From: Schlesneria paludicola DSM 18645
GTDB lineage: Bacteria > Planctomycetota > Planctomycetia > Planctomycetales > Planctomycetaceae
Length of the DNA: 64,000 bases
NCBI RefSeq assembly: GCF_000255655.1
Contig: NZ_JH636438.1
Span: 1-64,000 of the forward strand
Direction: 5' to 3'
Positions 18,901-26,561 of the stretch are shown here, one piece after another. The translations under genes and the position numbers were made by a program. The notes beneath the pieces are model-generated. The model made no database searches, was not told the origin of the DNA, and was given only the letters and a program-made list of their open reading frames with translations. Numbering within the stretch: the stretch's first letter is position 1; each line of letters begins with the position of its first letter.

Positions 18901-19255
18901 CGAAGGGAAGATTCCCATCTTTGTTGACGTCGGTATTGCCGCCAGTAATCGTCATGTTCCCCGGCGTATAGCTGGCGACAGGGGCTGTCCCCGTCGTGCT
19001 GACAGGAATACTCGTGATCGCTTGACCGAGCATCGATTGATTGAACGTGGGATAGGGAAACTGCGAAGTCGTTTCTGAAATCAAATAGGGAGCATCGAAT
19101 TTAGGGAGTACCGGCGTCAGCATACGACGTTGTTCGAGCAATTCGACGATCGACGCGACGTTCGTATCGGCTTGCCGTCGATGTCGGCGACGCGATGCGG
19201 TTCGGGTGGCGGAAATTCGTGCAACAAGTGAGGTCAGCCATGAACTGAGGACCAT
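13157..19255 (-). CDS. Giant cadherin-repeat surface protein with LEPR-XLL-type N-terminus
   Basis: This encodes 2032 residues from ATG 19255, supported by AGGGA six bases upstream; the frame runs on to 19372 without a better start. The N-terminus is basic (SRRRHRRQ) followed by IVELLEQRRML, the LEPR-XLL-type motif that marks very large exported planctomycete proteins. The first half (to about residue 1080) is a chain of cadherin-like repeats with calcium-ligand motifs such as VNENSANGTTVGTI, DADHP, LDFE and ATDNGSP. The second half is seven copies of a different repeat of about 130 residues (motifs ATIKITGNY, TGTLTLTGTDTVANYQAALRSV, RTVSFTVTD). The protein ends in the last repeat with no anchor or sorting tail. 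The likely role is calcium-dependent adhesion or cell-surface matrix. It has its own terminator and a long upstream region. Confidence 0.88.
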   Translation of the reverse strand: MVLSSWLTSLVARISATRTASRRRHRRQADTNVASIVELLEQRRMLTPVLPKFDAPYLISETTSQFPYPTFNQSMLGQAITSIPVSTTGTAPVASYTPGNMTITGGNTDVNKDGNLPFGVRVVNGRDQLYITDPGDLVLRANPTFTLTLTATDNALPTPATATTTITVQLLGGVNHVPIIPQWPYTDIMNPTLPNPSIPNLPKSALNVLQINENSAYGARIQATVPGGFNGVTAFDQDAFDNDPVTGLVVGTYEFVGPVPGFDADHPAFSIDPFTGAIYVIDPTFLDYEARAKAGDTANVIGNLGEAPNIHVTFPDVILDVRVKFTDRQGASSSTTQFDPFTGAQSITEGSHIYIRLRDVGETPPDVSKSTKSLSVNENSPPGLILGYFQLVNGYPNFTNTPNRIAASGYWTDANTFVPFDPSEPQQRNSFYIVGGNTYHDPTKPANDTSTDIVDVFGIDPNTGAVYVKNQLGLNFELQNVFSLQIAVMDDNPDSDRLVFAVQNVQPLTTIATLNINVIDLNENTTVPSGQVFNLPENSADGTIVGTVIANDPDLQKPNGLGELVYSIVSGNRVTIPVRNDDGSLKTNPNGTLVTKTYDNIFTIDPKTGVIKVKNEPILSDSNLKNSVLLDFENQPTFSLVVKAVDRGDAATSGNATVLIKLINVNEKPPTMQPGTATTVESTAANPLAVGQSIINIAATVGETNNRFSSMTIVDGNLDNAFQLIPDDPLHPTIWRIAVLTPNAIDYELHKQFVLTIKATDNGSPALSTSAQYTINVVDVNEQITIANQSFTVNENSANGTTVGTILTDDPDNLNGPVQTATFQITGGNVGNAFSINAQGQIKVNNSAALDFETTPIFTLIVSATDSGSPATTTQANITINLNDLNDAPTVPTQTLSVAEHSLKGTLVGKVTAIDVDRPAQTLTYTIVDGNSSGAFSIDSRTGNITVNDPGLIDFATKSSYLLKVTVSDNGSPSKSATGDVTIQLLDKSEPQLADKTVPLADTAAIGSVVTKLVATGGTTPFTYSILGVTSDSISGASPANVFMIDPSTGEIKVKTASFNYKDTKSYTLKVLVVDGQSPSLGDTATITVQLTHINVAPVLSGIETTPLAYTEKNTTVLTGAIVASDIDSSNAKQAVIQITSNYLNGQDQLLFTNTASITGSWNASSGTLTLSGIASLSDYQAAIRSVTYKNLSSNPNTTSRTVSFTIRDEQNLDSNTVKRDIKLTAVNDAPVLASSLSALSYGLSAGTLAINPQITVNDVDNTTLSNATITLTGFTTGDQLGLVLNGSTMGNISIVSNASGILKLTSSGGTATLAQWQAALRAVTFTNSLTTLTTTSRTVSFVVSDGSATNPNSNTFTTTINIKVVQISGIESTMLDYTERTQVPVSATIQVTDPFNANLQSATIKITGNYIRYQDFLLFTNTAKITGSFNDVTGTLTLTGTDTVANYTAALRTVKYYDLHPNPSLATRTVAFSVTDAGGLLSNVQSRDIKTIPVEQPPVASTTDTTTLVYTEGSTPVAVFPNMSVTDPETPNAMGATIKISGNYNAQGAIDKLNFVNTAKITASWNAATGTLTLTGVDSFSNYRVALRSVTFSNSFNAPNPPNRTITATITDQTGLVSNSVSRAVQITKINAPSVLAGIESIPQIFKLNDPNTPAPFVSSTITVADNDSPQLKGATIQITKNYISTEDKLTLGGTNPKITASWDSATGVLTLTGTDTVANYQAALRSIIYNNSKSSPNVATRTITFKVTDTTDVPSNAVSRDMQIRTTNVAPTLLTNSSGATSFVEKGGSVAIVPGLTIKDEDSPYMIGAVVKITANAQLVQEALLYSKIGNINGVYDSTTGTLTLSGKDTAVNYQAALRSVRYSNLRTAPTTLPRTISITVNDGLVASNTATQIVTVQAVNDPPVIQTNSSSPVAYKIGGGAVAVAPTATVTDPDDDFLAGATIKISVNYQRGVDILSFVNTAKIQGTFDPQTGTLTLTGTDTVSNYRAAIQSVKYLYGGSAATTKTLNFQVTDGKATSNVVSQNISINP

Positions 19256-20206
19256 GTGTATTCCCTGCGGATTTGAATCAGGACGAACTGTCTGAATGAA
19301 AAAACCACGTTTTGCCCAGAGAGAGCGCTCCGAGTCCACGCCGACCAAGTCCAAGTGGCCGAGTCTTTGCATCCGGCGTCTTGCCTGATGATCACCTAGG
19401 GTTTAGGAAACCCGAAGCAATGAATGAATTGAGAGGTTGGCTTAAGCAGGTTAAACGGGTTGGATGAGTCCTCGCAAGCGGTGACTTTTCAATTTTTGAC
19501 AATTTGACTGATTTGTTTGATTTTTCATTTTTCGGAGAATGCTTCGAGTGCCGCTCAGTGTCATCTGTGCATTTGTACAAATTGGTTAAGTCGGATTGTC
19601 CGTTGCGTTATTGCTGTCTAGGGATTGAAAACGATACGAAGACTGTTCAAGTGAGTTGATGGGACGGAGTTGCTTTCTTTCCCCCGACTTCCGATGGTCA
19701 CGAGTCGAGGCTCTTCTTCATCACTTTCGATCTCGCCGTCTGCGAATGGCGTACGCAAAACCGTTCGATCGATGGCCGTCGCCACGTTCGATAGAGTGGA
19801 TCACGTGTTGCGCAGGCGTCGCAACGTCATGGCCTCAATCTGCTGTGTGCAGCGGCATCGCCGTTTGCCAAGTTTTCTCGCACTGGCAAGCTGAGGGGTC
19901 GGCAGTCCAAGCGTGCCATTTTGATGCTTCGACCTGAACGAAGTGCGTGTGATTTTTTCGAGGTGACATCTGCGAGTTGAATTTCCCGCGACAAAGACGT
20001 TTCAACAGGGATCGCAGCGGTCGGTGTGCGCGGATGAACTGACCCAACAATCAACCCGGATTTCTTTCGGATGACCGTAGCGCATCCGATAGAAGTCCTG
20101 CGATCAGTTCGTGGAACAATCCAGGGTGACCAGTTATCATTTAGGACCGAATCGGCTGGTGCGCGCGAGCTGGAATTTGAGTGTTGCCGTCTCTACAGGA
20201 TCCACG
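19256..20206. other. Long divergent intergenic region between the cadherin gene and sucC
   Basis: About 950 bases separate two divergent genes. The part near 19480-19590 is A/T-rich and holds TTGACA at 19496 and a 12-bp perfect palindrome ATTTGTACAAAT at 19571-19582, which could be promoter and operator elements. The rest (19600-20180) has only short frames with no ribosome sites or coding character. AGGA at 20197-20200 is the sucC ribosome site. Confidence 0.45.
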
Positions 20207-21394
20207 ATGAAAATTCATGAGTATCAAGCCAAGCAATTGTTGGCAGCCGCTGGGGTTACGGTTCCGAAAGGAATCGTCGCACACACGGCAGAAGAGGCCT
20301 TTGCCGCCTATCAAAAGTTGGGGGGTGAAGTCGCTGTGGTCAAATCGCAGATCCACGCGGGCGGTCGCGGAAAAGGAACGTTCAAACAGCACCCAGAACA
20401 ACGTGGTGTGGTCGTCATCAAGTCGGCCGAAGCGGCCAAGGATAATGCTGCACGCATGCTGACCAGCACCTTGGTCACGCTGCAAACGGGTGCCGAAGGG
20501 AAAGTGGTCAGCACGCTGCTGATCGAAGAAGGTTTGAAGATCGCCCGCGAACTCTATTTGGGTGTCGTCGTCGACCGTGAATCGGGAGGCCCCATCCTGA
20601 TCGCTTCGACGGAAGGCGGGATGGACATCGAAGTCGTTGCCCACAAGACACCGGAAAAGATCCTGCGCGAGCCGTTCGATGTTGAAGCCGGGCTCCGGGG
20701 GTATCAGGCACGCAACGTTGCCTACCGACTCGGGCTGGAAGGCGTCTCTGTCCGCGCGGCGGAAAAGTTGCTACGTCAACTTTGTCAGTTTTTCATCGAC
20801 TATGACTGCAGCATGGTTGAGATCAACCCGCTGGTCGTGACGGCCGCTGGCGATCTCGTTGTCGGCGATGCAAAAGTGACGTTTGACGACAATGCGTTGT
20901 TCCGCCATCAAGATCTGCTGCCACTGCGCGATTTGACTGAAGAAGAGCCAATGGAAGTTCAGGCTCAGGCGGCGGGGCTCAGCTACGTGAAACTCGACGG
21001 AAACCTGGGTTGTCTCGTGAATGGTGCTGGCTTGGCCATGAGTACCATGGACATCATCAAATATCACGGTGGGGCACCGGCCAATTTTCTGGACGTCGGC
21101 GGCGGGGCGAATGTCGAACAAGTCACGGAAGCGTTCCGAATTATTCTTGCCGACCCCAATGTCAAAGGGATTCTCGTCAACATCTTCGGTGGCATCATGA
21201 AGTGTGATACCATCGTGACGGCCTTGTTGACCGCATACGACAAAATTGGCATTACCGTTCCGCTGGTGGTCCGACTGGAAGGAACGAATGTGGAACTGGC
21301 TCGCAAGATGTTGGCGGACAGCGGCAAACCGATCACTGTCGGAACCGATCTGACAGACGCTGCCAAGAAGGCCGTGAAATCACTCGGTGCCTGA
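20207..21394 (+). CDS. sucC: Succinate-CoA ligase [ADP-forming] subunit beta
   Basis: SucC is the nucleotide- and succinate-binding half of succinyl-CoA synthetase, the substrate-level phosphorylation step of the TCA cycle in the cytoplasm. The 395-residue protein starts at the canonical [12 protein letters not shown], with AGGA six bases before ATG 20207. It has the ATP-grasp fold: the [11 protein letters not shown] loop near residue 45, a central [20 protein letters not shown] strand with the metal-binding acidic and Asn residues, [16 protein letters not shown], and the C-terminal ligase domain with [18 protein letters not shown] and [10 protein letters not shown]. Length is standard. sucD follows after 83 bases, so they form an operon. 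Confidence 0.97.
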   Translation: MKIHEYQAKQLLAAAGVTVPKGIVAHTAEEAFAAYQKLGGEVAVVKSQIHAGGRGKGTFKQHPEQRGVVVIKSAEAAKDNAARMLTSTLVTLQTGAEGKVVSTLLIEEGLKIARELYLGVVVDRESGGPILIASTEGGMDIEVVAHKTPEKILREPFDVEAGLRGYQARNVAYRLGLEGVSVRAAEKLLRQLCQFFIDYDCSMVEINPLVVTAAGDLVVGDAKVTFDDNALFRHQDLLPLRDLTEEEPMEVQAQAAGLSYVKLDGNLGCLVNGAGLAMSTMDIIKYHGGAPANFLDVGGGANVEQVTEAFRIILADPNVKGILVNIFGGIMKCDTIVTALLTAYDKIGITVPLVVRLEGTNVELARKMLADSGKPITVGTDLTDAAKKAVKSLGA

Positions 21395-21477
21395 TTGTTC
21401 GCGGGACCGTTCCCCAACACGTTCGATTCGTGCTCGACATTCTCACTGTTACCCTCGAAAGCCAATAAGCGACCACC

Positions 21478-22377
21478 ATGAGCATTCTTGTCGATAAGCA
21501 TACGAAGATTATTTGCCAGGGCATTACTGGAAAGTCCGGCCTGTTCCACTCGCAACAATGCCGTGCCTACGCCAAAGAGCATCGTCCCGGCGAGGATGTG
21601 TTCGTGGGTGGTTGCACGCCTGGAAAAGGCGGTACAGAAATCGACGGCTTCCCGGTCTTCAATACCGTGGAAGAGGCCGTCAAAAAGACCGGAGCGAACT
21701 GTTCGCTCATTTTCGTTCCACCTCCGTTTGCGGCCGACGCGATTCTCGAAGCGGCCGATGCGGGGATCGGACTGATCGTTTGTATTACGGAAGGAATTCC
21801 TGTTCTCGACATGGCTCGCGTGAAGCGTGCCATGGTCACGAGCAAGAGTCGTTTGATCGGCCCGAACTGCCCTGGAATCATCACGCCCGGCGTTGCAAAA
21901 ATTGGGATCATGCCCGGCTACATTCACAAAATCGGCAGCGTGGGCCTGATCAGCAAGAGTGGCACGCTGACCTATGAAGCCGCATGGCAGCTTGGAAATA
22001 TTGGGATGGGTCAATCGACCGCCGTGGGGATTGGCGGCGATCCGATTATCGGAACCATGTATATCGACCTGCTCAAGATGTTTCAGGACGATCCCAAGAC
22101 CGAGTCGCTGTTAATGATTGGGGAAATTGGTGGTGATGCGGAAATCCAGGCCGCAGAATACATCAAAGCCCATGTCACCAAACCAGTGGCGGCATTCATC
22201 GCTGGTGCAACCGCTCCTCCTGGAAAACGCATGGGACACGCGGGTGCGATTATTTCAGGCGGAAGCGGAACCGCGGCCGAGAAGCAAGCTGCCCTCGAGG
22301 CGGCAGGAGTCGTTGTTGCGAAGAGCCCTGCCGACATGGGTGCGGCTGTGAAGACTGCGATCGATCGTCGAAAGTAA
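21478..22377 (+). CDS. sucD: Succinate-CoA ligase subunit alpha
   Basis: The 299-residue alpha subunit binds CoA and carries the phosphohistidine intermediate. The CoA-binding Rossmann domain shows [16 protein letters not shown] and [18 protein letters not shown] at the N-terminus and [10 protein letters not shown] in the middle. The [11 protein letters not shown] and [14 protein letters not shown] signatures are intact, and the active-site histidine lies in [13 protein letters not shown] near residue 254. It starts with ATG at 21478 and is normal in length. It forms an operon with sucC just upstream; no clear terminator follows, so the exported-protein gene at 22416 may be read from the same transcript. 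Confidence 0.97.
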   Translation: MSILVDKHTKIICQGITGKSGLFHSQQCRAYAKEHRPGEDVFVGGCTPGKGGTEIDGFPVFNTVEEAVKKTGANCSLIFVPPPFAADAILEAADAGIGLIVCITEGIPVLDMARVKRAMVTSKSRLIGPNCPGIITPGVAKIGIMPGYIHKIGSVGLISKSGTLTYEAAWQLGNIGMGQSTAVGIGGDPIIGTMYIDLLKMFQDDPKTESLLMIGEIGGDAEIQAAEYIKAHVTKPVAAFIAGATAPPGKRMGHAGAIISGGSGTAAEKQAALEAAGVVVAKSPADMGAAVKTAIDRRK

Positions 22378-22415
22378 ACAACCCTTTCGACGGGAATCCA
22401 TGGACTCGTCCTCAA

Positions 22416-24134
22416 ATGTCGTCGTCCACTCGTTGGGTCTGCCTGCTGTTGATCTCTGTCAGTGGCATCGAATTCTGGATGCTCGGCGGCACTGTTGTTG
22501 CCGCCGAGAAGTCCAAGATTCAAGCTGCGATCAAGAAGGGGCAGGATTTCCTGCTGAAACAGCAGCTTTCAGGCGCTCATGGAACGATCGCGGGGCTGGC
22601 GTACATCAAGTCGGGCGGAGACAAAACGGCGCCGGCCCTTCAGCGGCTCGCGCAAGACATTCTTGGGAAAATCAAGGAAAGCACGTACAAGCCCAGTTAT
22701 CAGCATAACTACGAGGCGGGTGTCGACCTGATGTTTCTTGAGGCATTCGATGCAGAAAAGTTTCGACCTCAGCTCGAAGCGATTTCTGCGCATCTTCTCT
22801 ACACGCAGTTGCCGAACGGCGCGTGGTATTACCCGAACCCCACCGAGCCGGATGCGGGCGACACGAGTATCACCCAGTACGCTGTCATGGGTTTGTGGGC
22901 GGCGGCTCGCGCGGGTGTCGAGATTCCTGTTGATGCATGGGAGCGGTGTGCCAAGTGGCACATTGCAAAACAACGAGCCGATGGTGGTTTTTGTTACCAT
23001 CCGTTCGAGGAACACTCCGCCGCGAGTTTCCAGCACAACCAAAGCATCGGAACGATGACGGCTGCAGGTGCCAGCAACTTGTTGATCATCCGTCGAATGC
23101 TGTTCGGCGACACCGATTTGGATGCCGAATTGCGGCCCCCCGAGGTCAAACGCCGCTTTGGGGTGCTCGAGAAATTCACGGAAGAGAAACGCATCGCACC
23201 AAAAGCGCAAGTAACGATCCGTGTCGCATCGATCGATAAGGTTGTCAAAGAGAGCGTGCAGTGGACGTCACTGCATCTGGGAGACAACGGCCGAGATCGC
23301 GCCAGTTGGTTGCTTTACTACATGTATTCGATCGAACGTGTTGCGGCCCTGATGGACGTCGATAAACTCGGCACGCATGATTGGTACGAAGAGGGGGCCG
23401 ACGATTTGCTACTCAAGCAGGCCGCCGATGGAAGTTGGACAGATGGCTGCGGCCCCACCGCCTCAACCGCACTTGGACTCATGTTCTTGTCAAAGGCGAC
23501 GACCTCGATCATCGCGCCCAAAGCTCGAGTCAAGTTGCTGGGCGGTGGTTTGCAGGCCGGTGGGCGCGGGCTACCAGAGAATCTGGATGCCGTTCAGGTC
23601 AAAGATGGGGCCGTCGTCTCGCGGAAGATTGTAGGGCCCGTCGACGACCTGCTCAGTGAACTTGAACGGTCGTCTGATGCGAAGGTGGAAGACATCCAGG
23701 CCGCAGTCGTGGATGCCGTGCAGCTTGATCATCCCGAAGAACTGATAGGTCAGATTGCTCGCTTGCGGAAGCTGGCGACGGATTCGCGAGTGGAAGTGCG
23801 TCGAACGGCGTACTGGGCGCTTGGGCGATCTGGTGATGTTTCGGCCGCACGCGTATTGATTCAAGGGCTGATGGACTCTGATCTGGACGCCGTCCGCGAA
23901 GCGAGCATCGGGTTGTGCATTCTCAGTCGACGGCCCGAAGGGGTTGGAAAGCCCATCGATCCAACGGATGACGTCGAAATGGGGCAGAAAGACGGAGCGA
24001 CCGACGAGGAACGGCTGGCAGTCATCGCGGCCTGGAAGTCGGAATCCAAGAAACGCTGGACTGACTGGTACCAGAAGAACCGCAACTATGACGAGCGTGA
24101 CGATCGGAATAGCTTAAAACGGTCGACGAAATAG
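22416..24134 (+). CDS. Exported prenyltransferase/squalene-oxidase-repeat protein with HEAT-like C-terminus
   Basis: This 572-residue protein begins with a signal peptide-like stretch (WVCLLLISVSGIEFWMLGG... ending near VVAAEKS). Residues about 35-380 carry alpha/alpha-toroid repeats of the squalene cyclase/terpene synthase class (AIKKGQDFLLKQQ, DTSITQYAVMGLWAAARAGV, WHIAKQRADGGFCYHP, KQAADGSWTDGCGPTASTALGLMFL). The cyclase DXDD motif is not seen, so enzymatic cyclisation is unlikely. Residues about 430-530 look like HEAT repeats (RKLATDSRVEVRRTAYWALGRSGD). Proteins of this architecture are common in planctomycetes and of unknown function; binding in the periplasm is the best guess. It lies 71 bases upstream of the next gene on the same strand. 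Confidence 0.75.
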   Translation: MSSSTRWVCLLLISVSGIEFWMLGGTVVAAEKSKIQAAIKKGQDFLLKQQLSGAHGTIAGLAYIKSGGDKTAPALQRLAQDILGKIKESTYKPSYQHNYEAGVDLMFLEAFDAEKFRPQLEAISAHLLYTQLPNGAWYYPNPTEPDAGDTSITQYAVMGLWAAARAGVEIPVDAWERCAKWHIAKQRADGGFCYHPFEEHSAASFQHNQSIGTMTAAGASNLLIIRRMLFGDTDLDAELRPPEVKRRFGVLEKFTEEKRIAPKAQVTIRVASIDKVVKESVQWTSLHLGDNGRDRASWLLYYMYSIERVAALMDVDKLGTHDWYEEGADDLLLKQAADGSWTDGCGPTASTALGLMFLSKATTSIIAPKARVKLLGGGLQAGGRGLPENLDAVQVKDGAVVSRKIVGPVDDLLSELERSSDAKVEDIQAAVVDAVQLDHPEELIGQIARLRKLATDSRVEVRRTAYWALGRSGDVSAARVLIQGLMDSDLDAVREASIGLCILSRRPEGVGKPIDPTDDVEMGQKDGATDEERLAVIAAWKSESKKRWTDWYQKNRNYDERDDRNSLKRSTK

Positions 24135-24205
24135 AGTGGCGTTCATGCCACGTGTTGTGATGTGGTCCGCTTCCAGAATCGACACCCTGCCTTGAAAGCG
24201 AAATC

Positions 24206-25090
24206 ATGTCGAGTCGACCACCCGTTCCTGTCATGCGCGTGACGCTTTACGAATGGGTCAGCTCCTGGGCGATCTCGTTGTTCATCGGGATTCTCCTGAC
24301 CTGCTCGATGGTGGTTGTGGTTTGGATGACAAATCGCCTGCCGAAACCGCCCGAGGCCATTCCTGTCGAACTGGTAGAATTGCCGGGTGGGGCCGAAGAC
24401 GGATCGCCGGATGAAACTCTGCGTGTTGATTCGCCAGAACCAGAAACGCGCGATGCCTCACCTGCGGACGTGGCGGACGATCAAACGGAAATCGCCGAGG
24501 CGGTCGAAGCGGTTGTCGAAATGTCGGAGGCCGCGACACAGCAGGTTCAGCAACAGTTCGAAACGGGTATCCAGAATACAGGCAAGGTTGGGCGCGCTAC
24601 GGGGACCGGACGACGAGGTTTGGGTGTCGGACCTGGCACGGGAGGAATGCCACGAGAGCAGCGTTGGTTCGTCAAGTTCGGTGATCGAACGGCGGTGAAT
24701 GAATACGCCAGGCAATTGGAGTTCTTTGGAATCGAAGTGGGGGCACTACTCCCCGATGGTCGTCTCGCCTATCTTTCAAAACCAACCGCCAACGTGCCTG
24801 ATGTTCGCTATTCCAAGAGCGGCAGTGGCGAAAATCGGCTGTACATGACATGGCAGGGTGGCGAACGGCGCGTGGCAGACGTTCAGCTTTTTGCGAAGGC
24901 TAACGTTCCCATCCAAGCCGACACGCTGATCTTTCACTTTTATCCCAAGAACACCGAGAACATGCTCGCACAGTTGGAACTGAGCTATCGTGGGCGAACC
25001 GTCAATCAGATCCGTCGAACATACTTTGCCGTTGAACCCGATGGGTTGGGGTACAAGTTCTCTGTCTATCGTCAGATTTTCTTTCAGTGA
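24206..25090 (+). CDS. Membrane-anchored protein of TonB-like layout, function unknown
   Basis: The 294-residue protein has one N-terminal transmembrane helix (AISLFIGILLTCSMVVVVWM, about residues 22-42), then a Pro/Glu/Asp-rich spacer (to about 115), a Gly-rich stretch (TGTGRRGLGVGPGTGG), and a C-terminal domain of about 140 residues (from REQRWFVKFGDRTA to the end) with mixed alpha/beta pattern. The layout of anchor, proline/acid-rich rod and terminal domain recalls TonB-type proteins, but no TonB C-terminal motif is present. It follows the squalene-cyclase-repeat gene on the same strand. An ATG at 24233 is an alternative start. I do not recognise the family. Confidence 0.6.
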   Translation: MSSRPPVPVMRVTLYEWVSSWAISLFIGILLTCSMVVVVWMTNRLPKPPEAIPVELVELPGGAEDGSPDETLRVDSPEPETRDASPADVADDQTEIAEAVEAVVEMSEAATQQVQQQFETGIQNTGKVGRATGTGRRGLGVGPGTGGMPREQRWFVKFGDRTAVNEYARQLEFFGIEVGALLPDGRLAYLSKPTANVPDVRYSKSGSGENRLYMTWQGGERRVADVQLFAKANVPIQADTLIFHFYPKNTENMLAQLELSYRGRTVNQIRRTYFAVEPDGLGYKFSVYRQIFFQ

Positions 25091-25213
25091 ACGCTTGGGC
25101 GCGCCGCGTTATCAATTCTCAGCCAGTTGTCTGCTTACTGTTCTTTGAATAACCTGCGATTGGCTGACCGCTCCGAGCGCTTGGCGTCAGCCGCAGAAAT
25201 TCTGCGATGTCAC

Positions 25214-26398
25214 TCATTCTGCGGTGTTTCGAATACAGAACTGATAATAGATCTCGGCGGCCTGATGCAGTTGCGCGATCTCGATCCATTCATCCTTCGT
25301 GTGTGCCTGCGCAATATTGCCGGGACCGAACACGACCGACGGAACGCCATTCATCGCGAACCGTGATGCGTGCGTCCCATAGGGAACGCCCAGCACGGTC
25401 TTGGGGCCGACGACGGACGTGATGGATTCCATGAGTTCCTTGGCCAATGCCCCGTTGGCACCATCTCCCAGGGGGGGACTGGCGCAGTAAGGCGCATCGT
25501 GCAGGACTTCAAAGTCGAGCTGTTTACGCAGGTGTGCGGCCAGTTCTTCGATCACACCATATTGATCTTCGCCGGGGATCACGCGGCGATCAACTTCGAT
25601 GCTGCAATGGTCCGGAACCACGTTGACGCTGCTTCCGCCTTCGATCCGTCCGACGCTGAGCGTCGCTGGACCACACAGCGGATGGGCAGGACGTGAACCC
25701 GGCAGCCACCGTGCGTACTCTTCCAGGCAACTGACGACACGTGCCATCCGGTAGATGGCGTTGATGCCTTCATTGGGGCGCGAGCTGTGGCAGGCTCCCC
25801 CTGCCGTATGTAATTTCCAGCGCGAGGCACCACGATGGGCAACCACGATGTCGAGTTCCGTCGGTTCGGCGATGATCGCGACATCGGGACGCGTGGGACA
25901 CAGTCGATAGGCGGGCGACTTATTGGACCAGCTTCCCGTTAAGGCATTCACGCCCAGGCTGGTCGATTCCTCGTCGCACGTCAGCGACAACACCACATTC
26001 GGCATGCGTGCGGGCCGTTCTTCGGCCAGTCGCGTGAATGCGAACAGCATCGCCGCCATGCCGCCTTTCACATCGCACGATCCGCGGCCGTACAGACGCC
26101 CGTCTTGCTCAACGGGATCGAATGGCGGGATCGTCATGCCATCCACGGGAACCGTATCTTGATGTGCATCGAGCAAAACCGTTCGGTTCGAATCGCGAGA
26201 ATCAATTCGGGCAATGATATTGGATCGGCCCGGAGCGACTTCGATGGATTCGAACGGGATCGCCCGCGCGTTGAGGTACTGACAAAGATACTCAGTGACA
26301 CGTGTTTCGAAGAATTCGGGACCAGAGACGTCGCGCCCCATCGGATTCACGCTCGGGATGGCGACAAGGTCTTTCAAGATTGCCAGTGGGCTGGTCAT
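25214..26398 (-). CDS. M20-family metallopeptidase (ArgE/DapE-like)
   Basis: Members of this cytoplasmic family hydrolyse N-acyl amino acids or small peptides with two zinc ions. The 394-residue protein starts at MTSPLAILKDLVAIPSVNP. The metal ligands are all present: His in LLDAHQDTVPVDG, Asp in GRGSCDVKGG, Glu-Glu in TCDEEST, an acidic residue in AEPTELD, and the last His in GNIAQAHTKDEWI. The dimerisation domain (about residues 180-290) contains HRGASRWKLHTAGGACHSSRP. Length and order fit acetylornithine deacetylase or succinyl-diaminopimelate desuccinylase; the substrate cannot be told from sequence, and it has no biosynthetic neighbours. The ATG at 26398 aligns with the usual N-terminus; upstream residues look untranslated. 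Confidence 0.88.
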   Translation of the reverse strand: MTSPLAILKDLVAIPSVNPMGRDVSGPEFFETRVTEYLCQYLNARAIPFESIEVAPGRSNIIARIDSRDSNRTVLLDAHQDTVPVDGMTIPPFDPVEQDGRLYGRGSCDVKGGMAAMLFAFTRLAEERPARMPNVVLSLTCDEESTSLGVNALTGSWSNKSPAYRLCPTRPDVAIIAEPTELDIVVAHRGASRWKLHTAGGACHSSRPNEGINAIYRMARVVSCLEEYARWLPGSRPAHPLCGPATLSVGRIEGGSSVNVVPDHCSIEVDRRVIPGEDQYGVIEELAAHLRKQLDFEVLHDAPYCASPPLGDGANGALAKELMESITSVVGPKTVLGVPYGTHASRFAMNGVPSVVFGPGNIAQAHTKDEWIEIAQLHQAAEIYYQFCIRNTAE

Positions 26399-26499
26399 GG
26401 GTGGGCTTCCGTAGACGATCGGCGAAACGGCAGGCAGCAGTAGCGGTAGTCGTACCAGCAGGCTATCGACATCCCGCTCAGAGCTCCAGTGGTCAAACA

Positions 26500-26535
26500 A
26501 AAACCGCCTCGAGAATCGCGTCTCGAGGCGGTTTT
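26500..26535 (-). terminator. Rho-independent terminator of the aldehyde dehydrogenase gene
   Basis: A perfect 15-bp inverted repeat (arms 26500-26514 and 26521-26535, loop of six) reads AAAACCGCCTCGAGA on one arm. On the minus strand it is followed by T-rich sequence and lies 26 bases past the dehydrogenase stop. A T-run also follows on the plus strand, so it could work in both directions. Confidence 0.88.
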
Positions 26536-26561
26536 CAATGAAATTTCAGATGGATTTGGTC

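Noticed and set aside
19656-19937. 93-codon frame in the region upstream of sucC
   Set aside because: No ribosome site, rich in Trp/Cys/Arg as expected for a chance frame; no context.
25162-25205. Inverted repeats GGCTGAC/GTCAGCC and GCAGAATTCTGC-like palindrome between convergent genes
   Set aside because: Considered as a bidirectional terminator, but stems are short and no T-run follows on either strand.
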